This document shows, piece after piece, positions 1 to 8,914 of a DNA stretch of 27,811 nucleotides. The translations under genes and the position numbers were made by a program. The stretch comes from a virus. The stretch is from IMG/VR virus record IMGVR_UViG_3300032265_000765, positions 1 through 27,811 of that record, one strand, 5' to 3'. Below the pieces are notes generated by a model. The model worked only from the letters and a program-made list of their open reading frames with translations. It was not told the origin of the DNA and ran no database searches. The first letter of the stretch is position 1. The number at the start of each line of letters is the position of its first letter.

Positions 1-2
1 CT

Positions 3-3000
3 GCAATAGTTTCTACTATTCAAAATTATCTTGATCATATCATAATGATTATTGACATGGGTCCTAGTATGGCTAATGCCAGTGTCCCAATAAGCCTTGA
101 CAAATCTGTAGATCCGGATGCTCAAGCTGCTTATGATCTATTAAAAGCAAATATTGGATTTATCAAAGCAGAATTAACAGCCTATATTAGTGCTCAAAAT
201 CCATTAGGGCCTTATCAATCTTTATATCCTCAGATATTTGATGCTGAATTAACAGGCGGCAGTCACGGCGTAACATCAGTTACTGATAAATTTAATATTA
301 TTTCTAATATAGTTAAAAATGGCAGTGACAGTAGTCCTTCTATACAACGTCCAAGACAGTATGTAACCACAGATCAAGGTGTTTTAAATGCCAAAAAACT
401 ATTAGATAAAAATCGTCTGTTTATACAAGCAGAAACAGTGGCCTATGTTGACAGCATTTGGCCAAGTAAATTTAGTTACGATCCAGTCAAGTGTTCAAGA
501 GACACTGGATTAATTGTTGATGCATTGGCTCAAGATTTATTGTTTAATGGCACTAGCCAAAGTGCGTTTGCAGGTATTCAGTACTGGAATCAAGGACTAA
601 CTGTAATTCCTGGAGAACAAACTACAACTACTAATGCTATCAAATATCTAAAATCTGTTGCACAAAAAATTATAACAAATAATACATCGTCATATCGATA
701 TCAGAATACTGTTACACAAGTTGTTAGTACTGTCACTAGTTCCACAACGGCTATTTCGTTGGTGTTAGGAACAAAATTTGACGTTATAACTGACATATTG
801 ACCAACGGTACGGATGCAGTCACAGATCGTATAGTACCAAACAGTCTAACAGCAAGTTCAACAACTTCTATAGTTTCAGCATATTCACTGTTACAGGCAA
901 ACAAGAATTATCTGCAAAATGAAGTTGTTGCATGGGTAGAAGCAAATGCAAACTTTGTATATGACTCTGCCAAGTGTGCTAGAGATACCGGACTCATTGT
1001 TGATGCTATTGCTTTAGATTTATTATATCCAACAACTAACGACAGCCAAAGTACATTTGCCGGTCTTCAATATTGGAACCAAGGAAACTATGTTGGCGAC
1101 ATTCGCAATGAATTAACCACTACAACAAATGCTATTATATACTTGAGTGGATTGGCACAAAAAGTTGTAGTCAATAACAAGTCTGGTGTTCGTTATCAAA
1201 GCACTATTACACAAACAACATCAACTTTAGTAGCCACTGCTGGCGAAGCTGCGGTTATTGGTAATGACTTTGGTGTTATTATCAATATTTTAAACACAGG
1301 AACAGCTGGTGTAACTGATATTATAATACCTAATGGTAGACCAAGTATTAGTACGGCTACTGCAAATGCCTATAATTTATTATTGTCAAATAAAAATTAT
1401 TTAATAGCTGAAACCATTGCCTATGTTGAGGCAACAAAAGCACCTGGTTTTGTGTATAGTAAATCTAAATGTGCTCGTGACACAGGTTATATGATTGACA
1501 GCGTGGCGTTTGATTTATTGCACGGCGGCAATAAACAAGCAGTTCAAAGCGGTGTATTATATTACGGATACCTAAATACCAGCACTGCTATCGTAGGAGA
1601 AATTCCTCAAACAACTGCGGCCTACAATAGAATTAAAGAAATATTGCCAAATATTTTATCTGGTGTAGAAATTACACCAAGTGCAGGTAACACAGCAACA
1701 CAAATTGTTTACATGTTACCATCTAGCACACAACAAATTGCAAAAGCACAGGCTAAAGTTGATAGAATAACAAATATTATTAACAATGGACCAAGTGTTG
1801 CATCCACACTAACATCAATAAGTCTAACTGCTAGTACAGATCCTTATGCCGACCGTGCATATGATTTACTAGTTGCTAACAGATCATTCATTAAAGATGA
1901 AATTATTGCATATATCAACAGTAATTTTACAGGGTTTTCTTATAATAAAGCCAAGTGTTTCCGTGATATTGGTTATATGGTTGACAGTGTATCATTTGAT
2001 TTATTGTATGGCGGTAATAGACAATCAATTCAAAGCGGAGTCTATTACTACGGCTATGACAGTACCAGCACTGCTATTGTAGGCGAAATTCCTCAAACAA
2101 CAAGTGCTTATAATTTTATTGAACAAATTGTCAGTGACATTGTAACAGGCGCATTAATTACGTCTCCCCAACAAACATTAGTTACTCAAGTTGTTAGTAC
2201 ACAGACTGGTACAACTGTTGAGGCTCAACTGATAAAAGATAATGTGAATTTTATCAATAGAATTATTGAAAACGGTCCTGAACAAGTAACCGTAAAAGAA
2301 TCTATTGCATTGGCAAGAAGCACCAGCACTTCTGTTATTAACGCTGCTAAATTATTGTCGGCAAACAGAGATTTTATACGTGCAGAAACAATAGCGTTTA
2401 TCAATAATACTTACAACACAGGTTTCTTATACGACAAAACAAAATGCAAGAGAGATACAGGACTAATTGTTGATAGTATTGCATTTGATTTATTATATAA
2501 CGGCACTACTGAAAGTACATTTGCAGGACTACAGTATTGGAATCAAGCAGATTATACCGGAACAATTAAAGGTGAAATCACCACAACCACTAATGCCATT
2601 CGTTATATTAAAGAACTAGTAGGAAAAGTAATCCTTAAAGAAACAGTCAAAGTTACAACTGGTAATACGTCAACTCAAAATACATCTTTACCGATAGGTA
2701 CTTCTGGAGTAGCAGCAGAAGTTACTGCAAATGTTGATGTAATATTGTCAATATTAACCAACGGAACTGCCGGAGTAACTGATGCTATTGTGCCAAACGG
2801 AGCAGTGAAAACTTCTAGCGATGTGGTTAACAGTTATAATCTGTTACGGGCAAATAAAACCTTCATTCAAAATGAAGTCATTGCAAGAATTGATTACGAC
2901 AATACTGAATTTAATTATGACAGAACTACTTGCCGTAGAGATGTAGGTTATATTGTTGACAGCATAGCATTTGATTTACTGCACGGCGGCAACAGACAAA

Positions 3001-3890
3001 GTATTACATCTGGGGTATACTACTATGGATTCAATGCAGCTGACACTGCAATTGACGATCAAATACCTCAAACTACTGCGGCCTACGAAAGAATCAAAGA
3101 AATGGTTAACAGCATTGTTCTTGGACAAGCTGTAACTACATCTTATCAGTTTAAAGTTCCGCAGGTATTCAATGATAATATTGCAACTTCTGTAGAAGTC
3201 ACAGCACTAGGAGCAAAAATTGATAATATTACAAATATTATTAATAATGGTCCGAGTGCGGCACCTGCACAGCAACCAATTAGTCAAACAGCCAGCACTG
3301 CCACAACAGTTATTAATGCGTTTAATTTATTATTAGCAAATAGAAATTTTATCAAAGCCGAAGTTGTTGCGTATATTGATGCAATTTACACTGATACACC
3401 TAACTACGATAGAGACAAGTGCTTCCGTGATATGGGTGCAATTGTTGATGCCGTGGGTTACGACTTAGTTTATGGAGGAAATTATAATTCTGTAAACACA
3501 GGTAACGGTTATTTTAATCGTAAAGGTCAGTATCATATTGTTAGACTAGAACAAAATGTTACAGATCCGACATTGTTTGTTGACGGCGCAACAGTGAGAT
3601 TTTATCAGCAGAGTTATATTTCAGCTTCAGGATATCTGTTTGAATATGTAGGTGCTGGTACACAGTATGGTGCGTTACCGCAGGTTGGCACAGCCGACCC
3701 TCAACAAGGCAAAGAAGTAGTGCAGTTAAATAATGGCAAGGTGTTCTTCACATCAACAGATCAAAACGGAGATTTCCGGATAGGACCAACATTGGTGATC
3801 AGTCAAAGTACTGGTGTATTAAGTGGACGAACATTCCAGAAGAGTTTGTATGCTGAAATGACACCATTTATCTTGGTGGTGGGAGTATAA
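3..3890 (+). CDS. Giant modular virion structural (fibre-like) protein, 5' end missing
   Basis: The frame is open to the left edge. An ATG exists at 45, but the 14 codons before it encode the tail of the same repeat that recurs later, so the true start lies outside the window and 45 is an internal Met. At least 1,295 residues are present. They consist of tandem ~163-residue modules: a helical start (AYDLLxANxxFIxxEhxAY), then a core of the form KCxRDxGhIVDSxAFDLLxGG, then a linker ending NGPS or NGTxxVTD. Seven Cys cores lie near residues 150, 310, 476, 638, 801, 963 and 1126 (counted from 45). The C-terminus carries a segment with GDFRIG, also found in the 2,166-residue fibre downstream. Such repeats resemble structural proteins of T4-like cyanophages. 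The exact virion position is unknown; a long fibre or baseplate-attached appendage is inferred. The next gene starts 2 nt after the stop codon and has a GGGAG ribosome binding site. Confidence 0.8.
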   Translation, partial: AIVSTIQNYLDHIIMIIDMGPSMANASVPISLDKSVDPDAQAAYDLLKANIGFIKAELTAYISAQNPLGPYQSLYPQIFDAELTGGSHGVTSVTDKFNIISNIVKNGSDSSPSIQRPRQYVTTDQGVLNAKKLLDKNRLFIQAETVAYVDSIWPSKFSYDPVKCSRDTGLIVDALAQDLLFNGTSQSAFAGIQYWNQGLTVIPGEQTTTTNAIKYLKSVAQKIITNNTSSYRYQNTVTQVVSTVTSSTTAISLVLGTKFDVITDILTNGTDAVTDRIVPNSLTASSTTSIVSAYSLLQANKNYLQNEVVAWVEANANFVYDSAKCARDTGLIVDAIALDLLYPTTNDSQSTFAGLQYWNQGNYVGDIRNELTTTTNAIIYLSGLAQKVVVNNKSGVRYQSTITQTTSTLVATAGEAAVIGNDFGVIINILNTGTAGVTDIIIPNGRPSISTATANAYNLLLSNKNYLIAETIAYVEATKAPGFVYSKSKCARDTGYMIDSVAFDLLHGGNKQAVQSGVLYYGYLNTSTAIVGEIPQTTAAYNRIKEILPNILSGVEITPSAGNTATQIVYMLPSSTQQIAKAQAKVDRITNIINNGPSVASTLTSISLTASTDPYADRAYDLLVANRSFIKDEIIAYINSNFTGFSYNKAKCFRDIGYMVDSVSFDLLYGGNRQSIQSGVYYYGYDSTSTAIVGEIPQTTSAYNFIEQIVSDIVTGALITSPQQTLVTQVVSTQTGTTVEAQLIKDNVNFINRIIENGPEQVTVKESIALARSTSTSVINAAKLLSANRDFIRAETIAFINNTYNTGFLYDKTKCKRDTGLIVDSIAFDLLYNGTTESTFAGLQYWNQADYTGTIKGEITTTTNAIRYIKELVGKVILKETVKVTTGNTSTQNTSLPIGTSGVAAEVTANVDVILSILTNGTAGVTDAIVPNGAVKTSSDVVNSYNLLRANKTFIQNEVIARIDYDNTEFNYDRTTCRRDVGYIVDSIAFDLLHGGNRQSITSGVYYYGFNAADTAIDDQIPQTTAAYERIKEMVNSIVLGQAVTTSYQFKVPQVFNDNIATSVEVTALGAKIDNITNIINNGPSAAPAQQPISQTASTATTVINAFNLLLANRNFIKAEVVAYIDAIYTDTPNYDRDKCFRDMGAIVDAVGYDLVYGGNYNSVNTGNGYFNRKGQYHIVRLEQNVTDPTLFVDGATVRFYQQSYISASGYLFEYVGAGTQYGALPQVGTADPQQGKEVVQLNNGKVFFTSTDQNGDFRIGPTLVISQSTGVLSGRTFQKSLYAEMTPFILVVGV
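120..3520 (+). repeat. Tandem ~490-bp protein-coding modules of two alternating types
   Basis: Eight LLxAN-type helix starts and seven Cys cores recur with 160-166 residue spacing. Type A cores contain TFAGhQYWNQ and are followed by a linker NGTxxVTDxIVPNG. Type B cores contain QSGVYYYGY and are followed by NGPS. The order is A, A, B, B, A, B and a divergent last core. The first unit lacks the Cys core and is shortened. Core and linker types always agree, so each module evolves as a unit. DNA identity between units is clearly lower than protein similarity, so these are old duplications. Confidence 0.8.
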
Positions 3891-3891
3891 C

Positions 3892-5607
3892 ATGGCATCA
3901 TTGTTGAGCGGAAATGTAAAAAACCCAACGTCTCCGACTGGTTATACAGGATTAGGCGGAACACAGGTTGCTCTGGGTAACACACCTTCAACTGCAACTG
4001 GTTTTACTCTTATCGCTGTTAACAATATTGCAACCTATACCAATACTTTTCAAAATTTACAATTTAAAACAGACTTTTCTACTGAGACTAGAATAACAAG
4101 CCAGTTGCCCGACGGCAACATTATAATACAGACCACAGGAACTGGCACTATCTATCTACTAGGAAATGTTAGTATTCCAAGACTTGATGCTCAGACAGCA
4201 TTTAAAAATCCTGTCAAAGCAGCAACTACCGGTAGTATTGACTTGATAGGTGGAGCACCTATTGTAGTAGATGGATATACTTTAGAAACAAATGATATAG
4301 TATTGGTCAAAGATCAAATCAACGAAGCAGACAACGGAATATATGTGGTCAGCTATCTGGGTGTGGGATCAAACGGTACATGGGAAAGGGCCACAGATGC
4401 AAATACTGCTGCAAAATTAGCACAGACTATTGTTAGTGTGTCAAGGGGTGATACACTAGCAGGCAGATATTTCTATACTGATTTTACTTCTAATTTAATC
4501 TTAGATGTTGATCCAATAAAATGGTACCAATTAGTTACAGACAAATTGCAACAGAATATAACAAATAAAAATATTGATACCACAACTATTGGTGCAATAG
4601 ATCCTGGCTATGGCGGATTCAGTGACCTACGTGCAGTAAGCACAACGTCATCAACTGGAACAAATAGCGGAGCACTTATTGTCTCCGGTGGCGTAGGAAT
4701 TGCGGGAGAAATGCACTTAGGAGGTGTTGCTTATATTGACAACAACACTAGTGCTACTTCAACATTCTCTGGAGCAATGATTGTTCAAGGAGGTATTGGT
4801 GTTAACGGTGCAGGTTATTTTAGATCATTGTATGTAGACGGAGTACCTGTTAATAATCCTATATGGAATGGCGGCACAATCAGTAGCCCTTTCTACGTAG
4901 CAAATATTGAAGGTGCTACTAGCACTAACACAGGTGCTTTAAAAGTATTAGGCGGCGTTGGCATCGGCGGAGACTTGTTTGTTGGCAAGAGTATTACACT
5001 CGAAAGTATAAAACCAACAGAACGTGTTTATTTCCGTATGCGAAATACCGCTACAAATGGACAAAGTTATACATGGGAAGTTGGCGGAAACAACTTTGCA
5101 GGACAATCTGGTGCTAATCTACGTGAAGGTAGTCTAACATTATTCAATGATACCAACAACACATTTAGATTAGCTGTGGTCAAATCAAGCGGTAATTTGC
5201 TTGTAGGACCACAGACAGACAACGGTGTAGACAAATTACAAGTTTCAGGAAGTGTTAGATTTGGAGATGGTCAGCTGTTTACACGTAGTACCAACATAAA
5301 TAACACAAGTACTACAGTGATAGACAGTTTCCCGGCTGCGAATTATAGAACTGCAAAGCTCTTAGTTCAAATTTCGGATGGTATAGGACCTGGAACAAAA
5401 TTTCATGTTGTAGAAATAGTTATATTAGCAGACAATGACGGCAATGTTTATAAGTCTGAATATGGTATTATTACTACAGGAGGAGCAGTAGGAGTGTTTG
5501 ACGTAGATTATGATATAAGCGGTAATGGTCTGGTTAGATTATTATTCAGTGCATCGTCTGCTTCTGCAAAACAAATTAAGGTACTGAGAACCAGCATCAG
5601 CAGGTAA
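3892..5607 (+). CDS. Tail fibre / virion structural protein with three Gly-rich repeats
   Basis: 571 residues. The N-terminal part is of unknown fold. Residues ~108-213 match a domain common in phage tail fibres: a start like VKAATTGSIDL, then DxVLVKDQ and NGIYVV. It is followed by three copies of the TGALxVxGGVGIxGxLxVGG motif near residues 260, 293 and 348. Residues ~475-571 form a C-terminal domain (TAKxLVQIxD...KFHVVEhV...YGhITxxGxhGxFDVxY) shared with the C-terminus of the next gene. The start follows the previous stop codon by one base and has GGGAG at 3881-3885, so the pair is probably translationally coupled. It probably forms an elongated beta-rich fibre with a small tip domain. The host receptor and virion site cannot be read from the sequence. 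Confidence 0.75.
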   Translation: MASLLSGNVKNPTSPTGYTGLGGTQVALGNTPSTATGFTLIAVNNIATYTNTFQNLQFKTDFSTETRITSQLPDGNIIIQTTGTGTIYLLGNVSIPRLDAQTAFKNPVKAATTGSIDLIGGAPIVVDGYTLETNDIVLVKDQINEADNGIYVVSYLGVGSNGTWERATDANTAAKLAQTIVSVSRGDTLAGRYFYTDFTSNLILDVDPIKWYQLVTDKLQQNITNKNIDTTTIGAIDPGYGGFSDLRAVSTTSSTGTNSGALIVSGGVGIAGEMHLGGVAYIDNNTSATSTFSGAMIVQGGIGVNGAGYFRSLYVDGVPVNNPIWNGGTISSPFYVANIEGATSTNTGALKVLGGVGIGGDLFVGKSITLESIKPTERVYFRMRNTATNGQSYTWEVGGNNFAGQSGANLREGSLTLFNDTNNTFRLAVVKSSGNLLVGPQTDNGVDKLQVSGSVRFGDGQLFTRSTNINNTSTTVIDSFPAANYRTAKLLVQISDGIGPGTKFHVVEIVILADNDGNVYKSEYGIITTGGAVGVFDVDYDISGNGLVRLLFSASSASAKQIKVLRTSISR

Positions 5608-5624
5608 ACGTAAGGATATAAAAA

Positions 5625-8600
5625 ATGTCATTAACTAGAGATTTCGTCGTAAAAGAAGGCTTACAAGTTCAAGGAACGACACAGTCTGCCTTGACTTCAT
5701 CAGGAGCACTGTTGGTTGCTGGCGGAGCTGGAATTGGCGGCAACATCAACATTGGCGGATCTATTAAACGTACGGGTGCTATCACTGGCGGCACGTTTGC
5801 TACAGGCGCTCAATTAAGTCTAGGTGACGGAACTTTTACAGATACACTTACTTCAGGTCGTGTGACCTGGGGCGTTACAAACTATTTTGGCAGTTCAGTT
5901 TTAGATACAGTAAGTTTAAACGCAACTTATACCAACGCTACTAGCATTTATATCAAAGGCGCACCAACTGCCGGTAGTAACTTAACAATTGAAAAAGCCT
6001 GGGCGTTATATGCCACTTCTGGTAGTTTCTATATTGGAGAACTGTCTGGTTCGACATCGTCTGCCAACAATCAAGCATTACAGGTAGCAGGCGGTATTAG
6101 TTTTGGTAACGGACTTTATGGTGGCGGTGGTGGTAGTTTATTTGGATATTATGAAATAAACAACAGTGAAATTCTAACTCGTGCCAATGCAAATCTTGGC
6201 GTTATTGAATTCCCTAACGGTATACAAATTACTACCAGCACTAATTCTTATAGTACAACAACCGGTGCTGTAATTATCAACAAAGGCGGCGGTCTAGGTG
6301 TGGGCGGTAACGCATACATTGGCGGATACTTGGCAGTATTGACAACTGCCACTATTCTTGGAACAGAAAACGCAGTTAGCACAACAACTGGTGCTTTAAG
6401 ACTAGCAGGCGGACTAGGCATTGGCCAAGATCTATGGGCTAGAAATGGTTTCTTTATTTCCGGTGCTGCCAATACAGCAACAATTGCTGGTAATAGTTTA
6501 CAAATTGGCAACAGCGGCGGGTTAGGAGTTACAGGATCTGCACGTATTGAAGGCCAAGTCTATATCACAGACACTACTGTTTCTTCTCAATTAGGTAGAG
6601 GTGCATTGGTAGTACGCGGTGGCACTAGTATTGAAGGAAAATTAAATGTTGCATCTGTACATGTCAACGATGCAACTCTAGCCACCACTCCTAGTAATGC
6701 AGCATTAGTAGTTGATGGCGGATTAGGTGTTGCCGGCAATGTAATCATTGGTAACACTGACAGCTCAACAGGGACTACTGCAACAAATGCATTAGTAGTT
6801 GCCGGCGGAGTATTCATCAAGCGTGATTTAACAGTTAAAGGTAATACTATTGTTGAAGGCGACTTATTACTATTAGGCACCGGTGCTCAAGTAACTGTAA
6901 ATTCAACAAATACTTACATTGTTGATCCAATTATTGAAATTGGCGGCGGTGCCGGCGGTGCAATGCTGACCACACCTGATGTATATGACAAAGGTTTATT
7001 GATACATTATCAAAATGCTATTAATACATTGACTGATTATCGTGCATTTGTTGGACTAGAAAACACTACTCAAAGATTTATTTTAAAACAAAGTATTCAA
7101 CCAGGTGTGAACGGTAGCAATCCATTTGGTGACTATTATACCTCAGGAACTTGGAGTACTTTAGAAGCTGGCAGTATAATTTTACGTGATACCACTGAAG
7201 CTGTAGACGAAAATACGGGGGCTTTAATTCTTGATGGTGGTATTGGCGTTGCTGGCAAAACTGTTTTTGCTAATACAACAACATTTACATCAAATAAATT
7301 TAACACTCAAGGTATATCAAACAATGCACTTCAAGTACCCTACGGCGGAATTGGTGCATCATACTTATATGTAACAACCGAAGGTTGGATTAACGGAGCA
7401 CAAATTCTTACTACTGGTACTGTTAATAATGGTATTGGTGGTATTTTTACAAACACATTCCAATTTACAAACCTAACACAAAGTAATAGTACTGATACTG
7501 GCGCAGTTACTATTGCTGGCGGTCTAGGTGTTGGTGGAAATGTATATATTGGCGGTAACGAAGTACTATACGGAACATTGAATATTGTCAATACCACACA
7601 GTCTGATAACACTGCATCTGGAGCACTAGTTGTTGCAGGTGGTGCAGGATTTGGAAAAAATATCAATGTTGGTGGCACAGCCAGAATAACTGATGCAACT
7701 GACAGTACTGCAACCAATAATGGATCGTTAGTCACAGCAGGCGGTATAGGTGTTGCTAAGAGTCTAACTGTTGGAGGCAATGTATCTGTAGCTAATACAG
7801 TTACAACCACTGACCTACGTGTAACGGGAACTACAGATAGTACAAATAAAACTACTGGTGCTGCTACGGTTGCCGGTGGTCTGGGTGTTGCAGGAACTAT
7901 TATAGCCAGTAGGATCATATCCGGTACCGCATCTATAAACAGCGGAACATCTTCAACTTCAACTGCTACAGGTGATTTAGTTGTAGTAGGCGGTGTTGGA
8001 ATAGGACAAGACATATATGTTGGCGGTAACGCTCGGATATTATCAACTGTAACGTCTAACAGCACATTAACTGGAGCACTGGTTGTAACAGGAGGTGTTG
8101 GCATTGGGAATGATTTAGTAGTTGGCGGGTCAATTACTAGATCTGGAACTGTTACTAAAAATGTAATCAATTCTTTAGGTGCAGGACTGGTATTATCTAC
8201 AGCAACGTTTATTGATCTACAATCAACCGGTTCTCTAACTGGTGTAGCATCAATTTACAGTTTTGGTAGACCAACAATTACAGCAACACAAAATCCAAAT
8301 TGGGCCGATGCTGCAACGTTGTATATTGATAATGCACCTGCATTTACCAACGGTGATGCCACAAATAAATGGTCACTGTTTATTGCCAATGGCAATGTTA
8401 AAATCAACACCACTACGGTTAATAATCAAAACACCACTTCTGGTGCATTAGTAGTTGCAGGTGGTATTGGTGCAGCTGGCAACATTACTTCTGGGGCACA
8501 GGTTAAAGGTCTAACAGTCAAGGTTGATGACAACTTAATTAGCTCACCAAAAGTAACAGGTAAAACAGATTCAACGCCAGTTACTATTGACACCTATACT

Positions 8601-8873
8601 GCTAACCAATTTACTACAGCAAAATATCTTGTACAGATAGTTGATTTAGGAACACCTAATAAATTCCATGTTGTTGAACTGGTTGTTACCTATGACGGCA
8701 CTAGTGGAGCTCCGGGTACATATATAAGCCAATATGGATTAATTACAAACACAGGAGAACTAGGAGCATTTGATGTAACCTACAGTGGCGGTACGCTGTC
8801 TGTGGTATTCACTCCTAACTATACTCCTGTGAGCATGAGTTTAAGGGCAATTAGATTAGCAATAATTACCTAA
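5625..8873 (+). CDS. Long tail fibre-like protein built of ~16 Gly-rich beta repeats
   Basis: 1,082 residues. The N-terminus (MSLTRDFVVKEG) resembles that of the next fibre (DFIVKNG), suggesting a common anchoring motif. About 16 copies of the motif TGALVVAGGxGIGGNhxVGG follow, broken by unique inserts. Residues ~412-521 hold an insert (VDPIIEIGGG, then DKGLLIHY, then FVGLEN) that recurs in the 2,166-residue fibre. Residues ~982-1082 repeat the C-terminal domain of the preceding gene. The ribosome binding site is TAAGGA at 5611-5616, 8 nt before the ATG. TATAAAAA at 5617-5624 is near a late promoter box but abuts the ATG, so I do not call it. Such fibres occur widely in marine T4-like phages. 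The role in host contact is inferred from the repeats and neighbours. Confidence 0.8.
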   Translation: MSLTRDFVVKEGLQVQGTTQSALTSSGALLVAGGAGIGGNINIGGSIKRTGAITGGTFATGAQLSLGDGTFTDTLTSGRVTWGVTNYFGSSVLDTVSLNATYTNATSIYIKGAPTAGSNLTIEKAWALYATSGSFYIGELSGSTSSANNQALQVAGGISFGNGLYGGGGGSLFGYYEINNSEILTRANANLGVIEFPNGIQITTSTNSYSTTTGAVIINKGGGLGVGGNAYIGGYLAVLTTATILGTENAVSTTTGALRLAGGLGIGQDLWARNGFFISGAANTATIAGNSLQIGNSGGLGVTGSARIEGQVYITDTTVSSQLGRGALVVRGGTSIEGKLNVASVHVNDATLATTPSNAALVVDGGLGVAGNVIIGNTDSSTGTTATNALVVAGGVFIKRDLTVKGNTIVEGDLLLLGTGAQVTVNSTNTYIVDPIIEIGGGAGGAMLTTPDVYDKGLLIHYQNAINTLTDYRAFVGLENTTQRFILKQSIQPGVNGSNPFGDYYTSGTWSTLEAGSIILRDTTEAVDENTGALILDGGIGVAGKTVFANTTTFTSNKFNTQGISNNALQVPYGGIGASYLYVTTEGWINGAQILTTGTVNNGIGGIFTNTFQFTNLTQSNSTDTGAVTIAGGLGVGGNVYIGGNEVLYGTLNIVNTTQSDNTASGALVVAGGAGFGKNINVGGTARITDATDSTATNNGSLVTAGGIGVAKSLTVGGNVSVANTVTTTDLRVTGTTDSTNKTTGAATVAGGLGVAGTIIASRIISGTASINSGTSSTSTATGDLVVVGGVGIGQDIYVGGNARILSTVTSNSTLTGALVVTGGVGIGNDLVVGGSITRSGTVTKNVINSLGAGLVLSTATFIDLQSTGSLTGVASIYSFGRPTITATQNPNWADAATLYIDNAPAFTNGDATNKWSLFIANGNVKINTTTVNNQNTTSGALVVAGGIGAAGNITSGAQVKGLTVKVDDNLISSPKVTGKTDSTPVTIDTYTANQFTTAKYLVQIVDLGTPNKFHVVELVVTYDGTSGAPGTYISQYGLITNTGELGAFDVTYSGGTLSVVFTPNYTPVSMSLRAIRLAIIT

Positions 8874-8881
8874 TATAAATA
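8874..8881 (+). promoter_or_regulatory. T4-type late promoter box TATAAATA
   Basis: An exact TATAAATA begins at the base after the TAA stop codon of the upstream fibre gene and lies 33 nt before the next ATG. In T4, transcription starts a few bases after this box and needs the phage sigma factor gp55. The leader would contain a strong GGAAAGGGAA ribosome binding site. Confidence 0.75.
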
Positions 8882-8914
8882 TTCGACAAGCCGTCAAGTG
8901 GAAAGGGAAACTGA

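Noticed and set aside
5617-5624. TATAAAAA before the 1,082-residue fibre as a late promoter
   Set aside because: It departs from the late box at position 7 and directly abuts the ATG, while a good TAAGGA ribosome binding site lies upstream of it. Co-transcription with the preceding gene is more likely.
7340-8170. 276-codon open frame on the minus strand inside the 1,082-residue fibre
   Set aside because: It is antisense to Gly-rich repeats and encodes a low-complexity Pro/Thr/Val mirror (TPPATT...). The same shadows appear under every repeat block (also 12226-12795 and 14371-14676).
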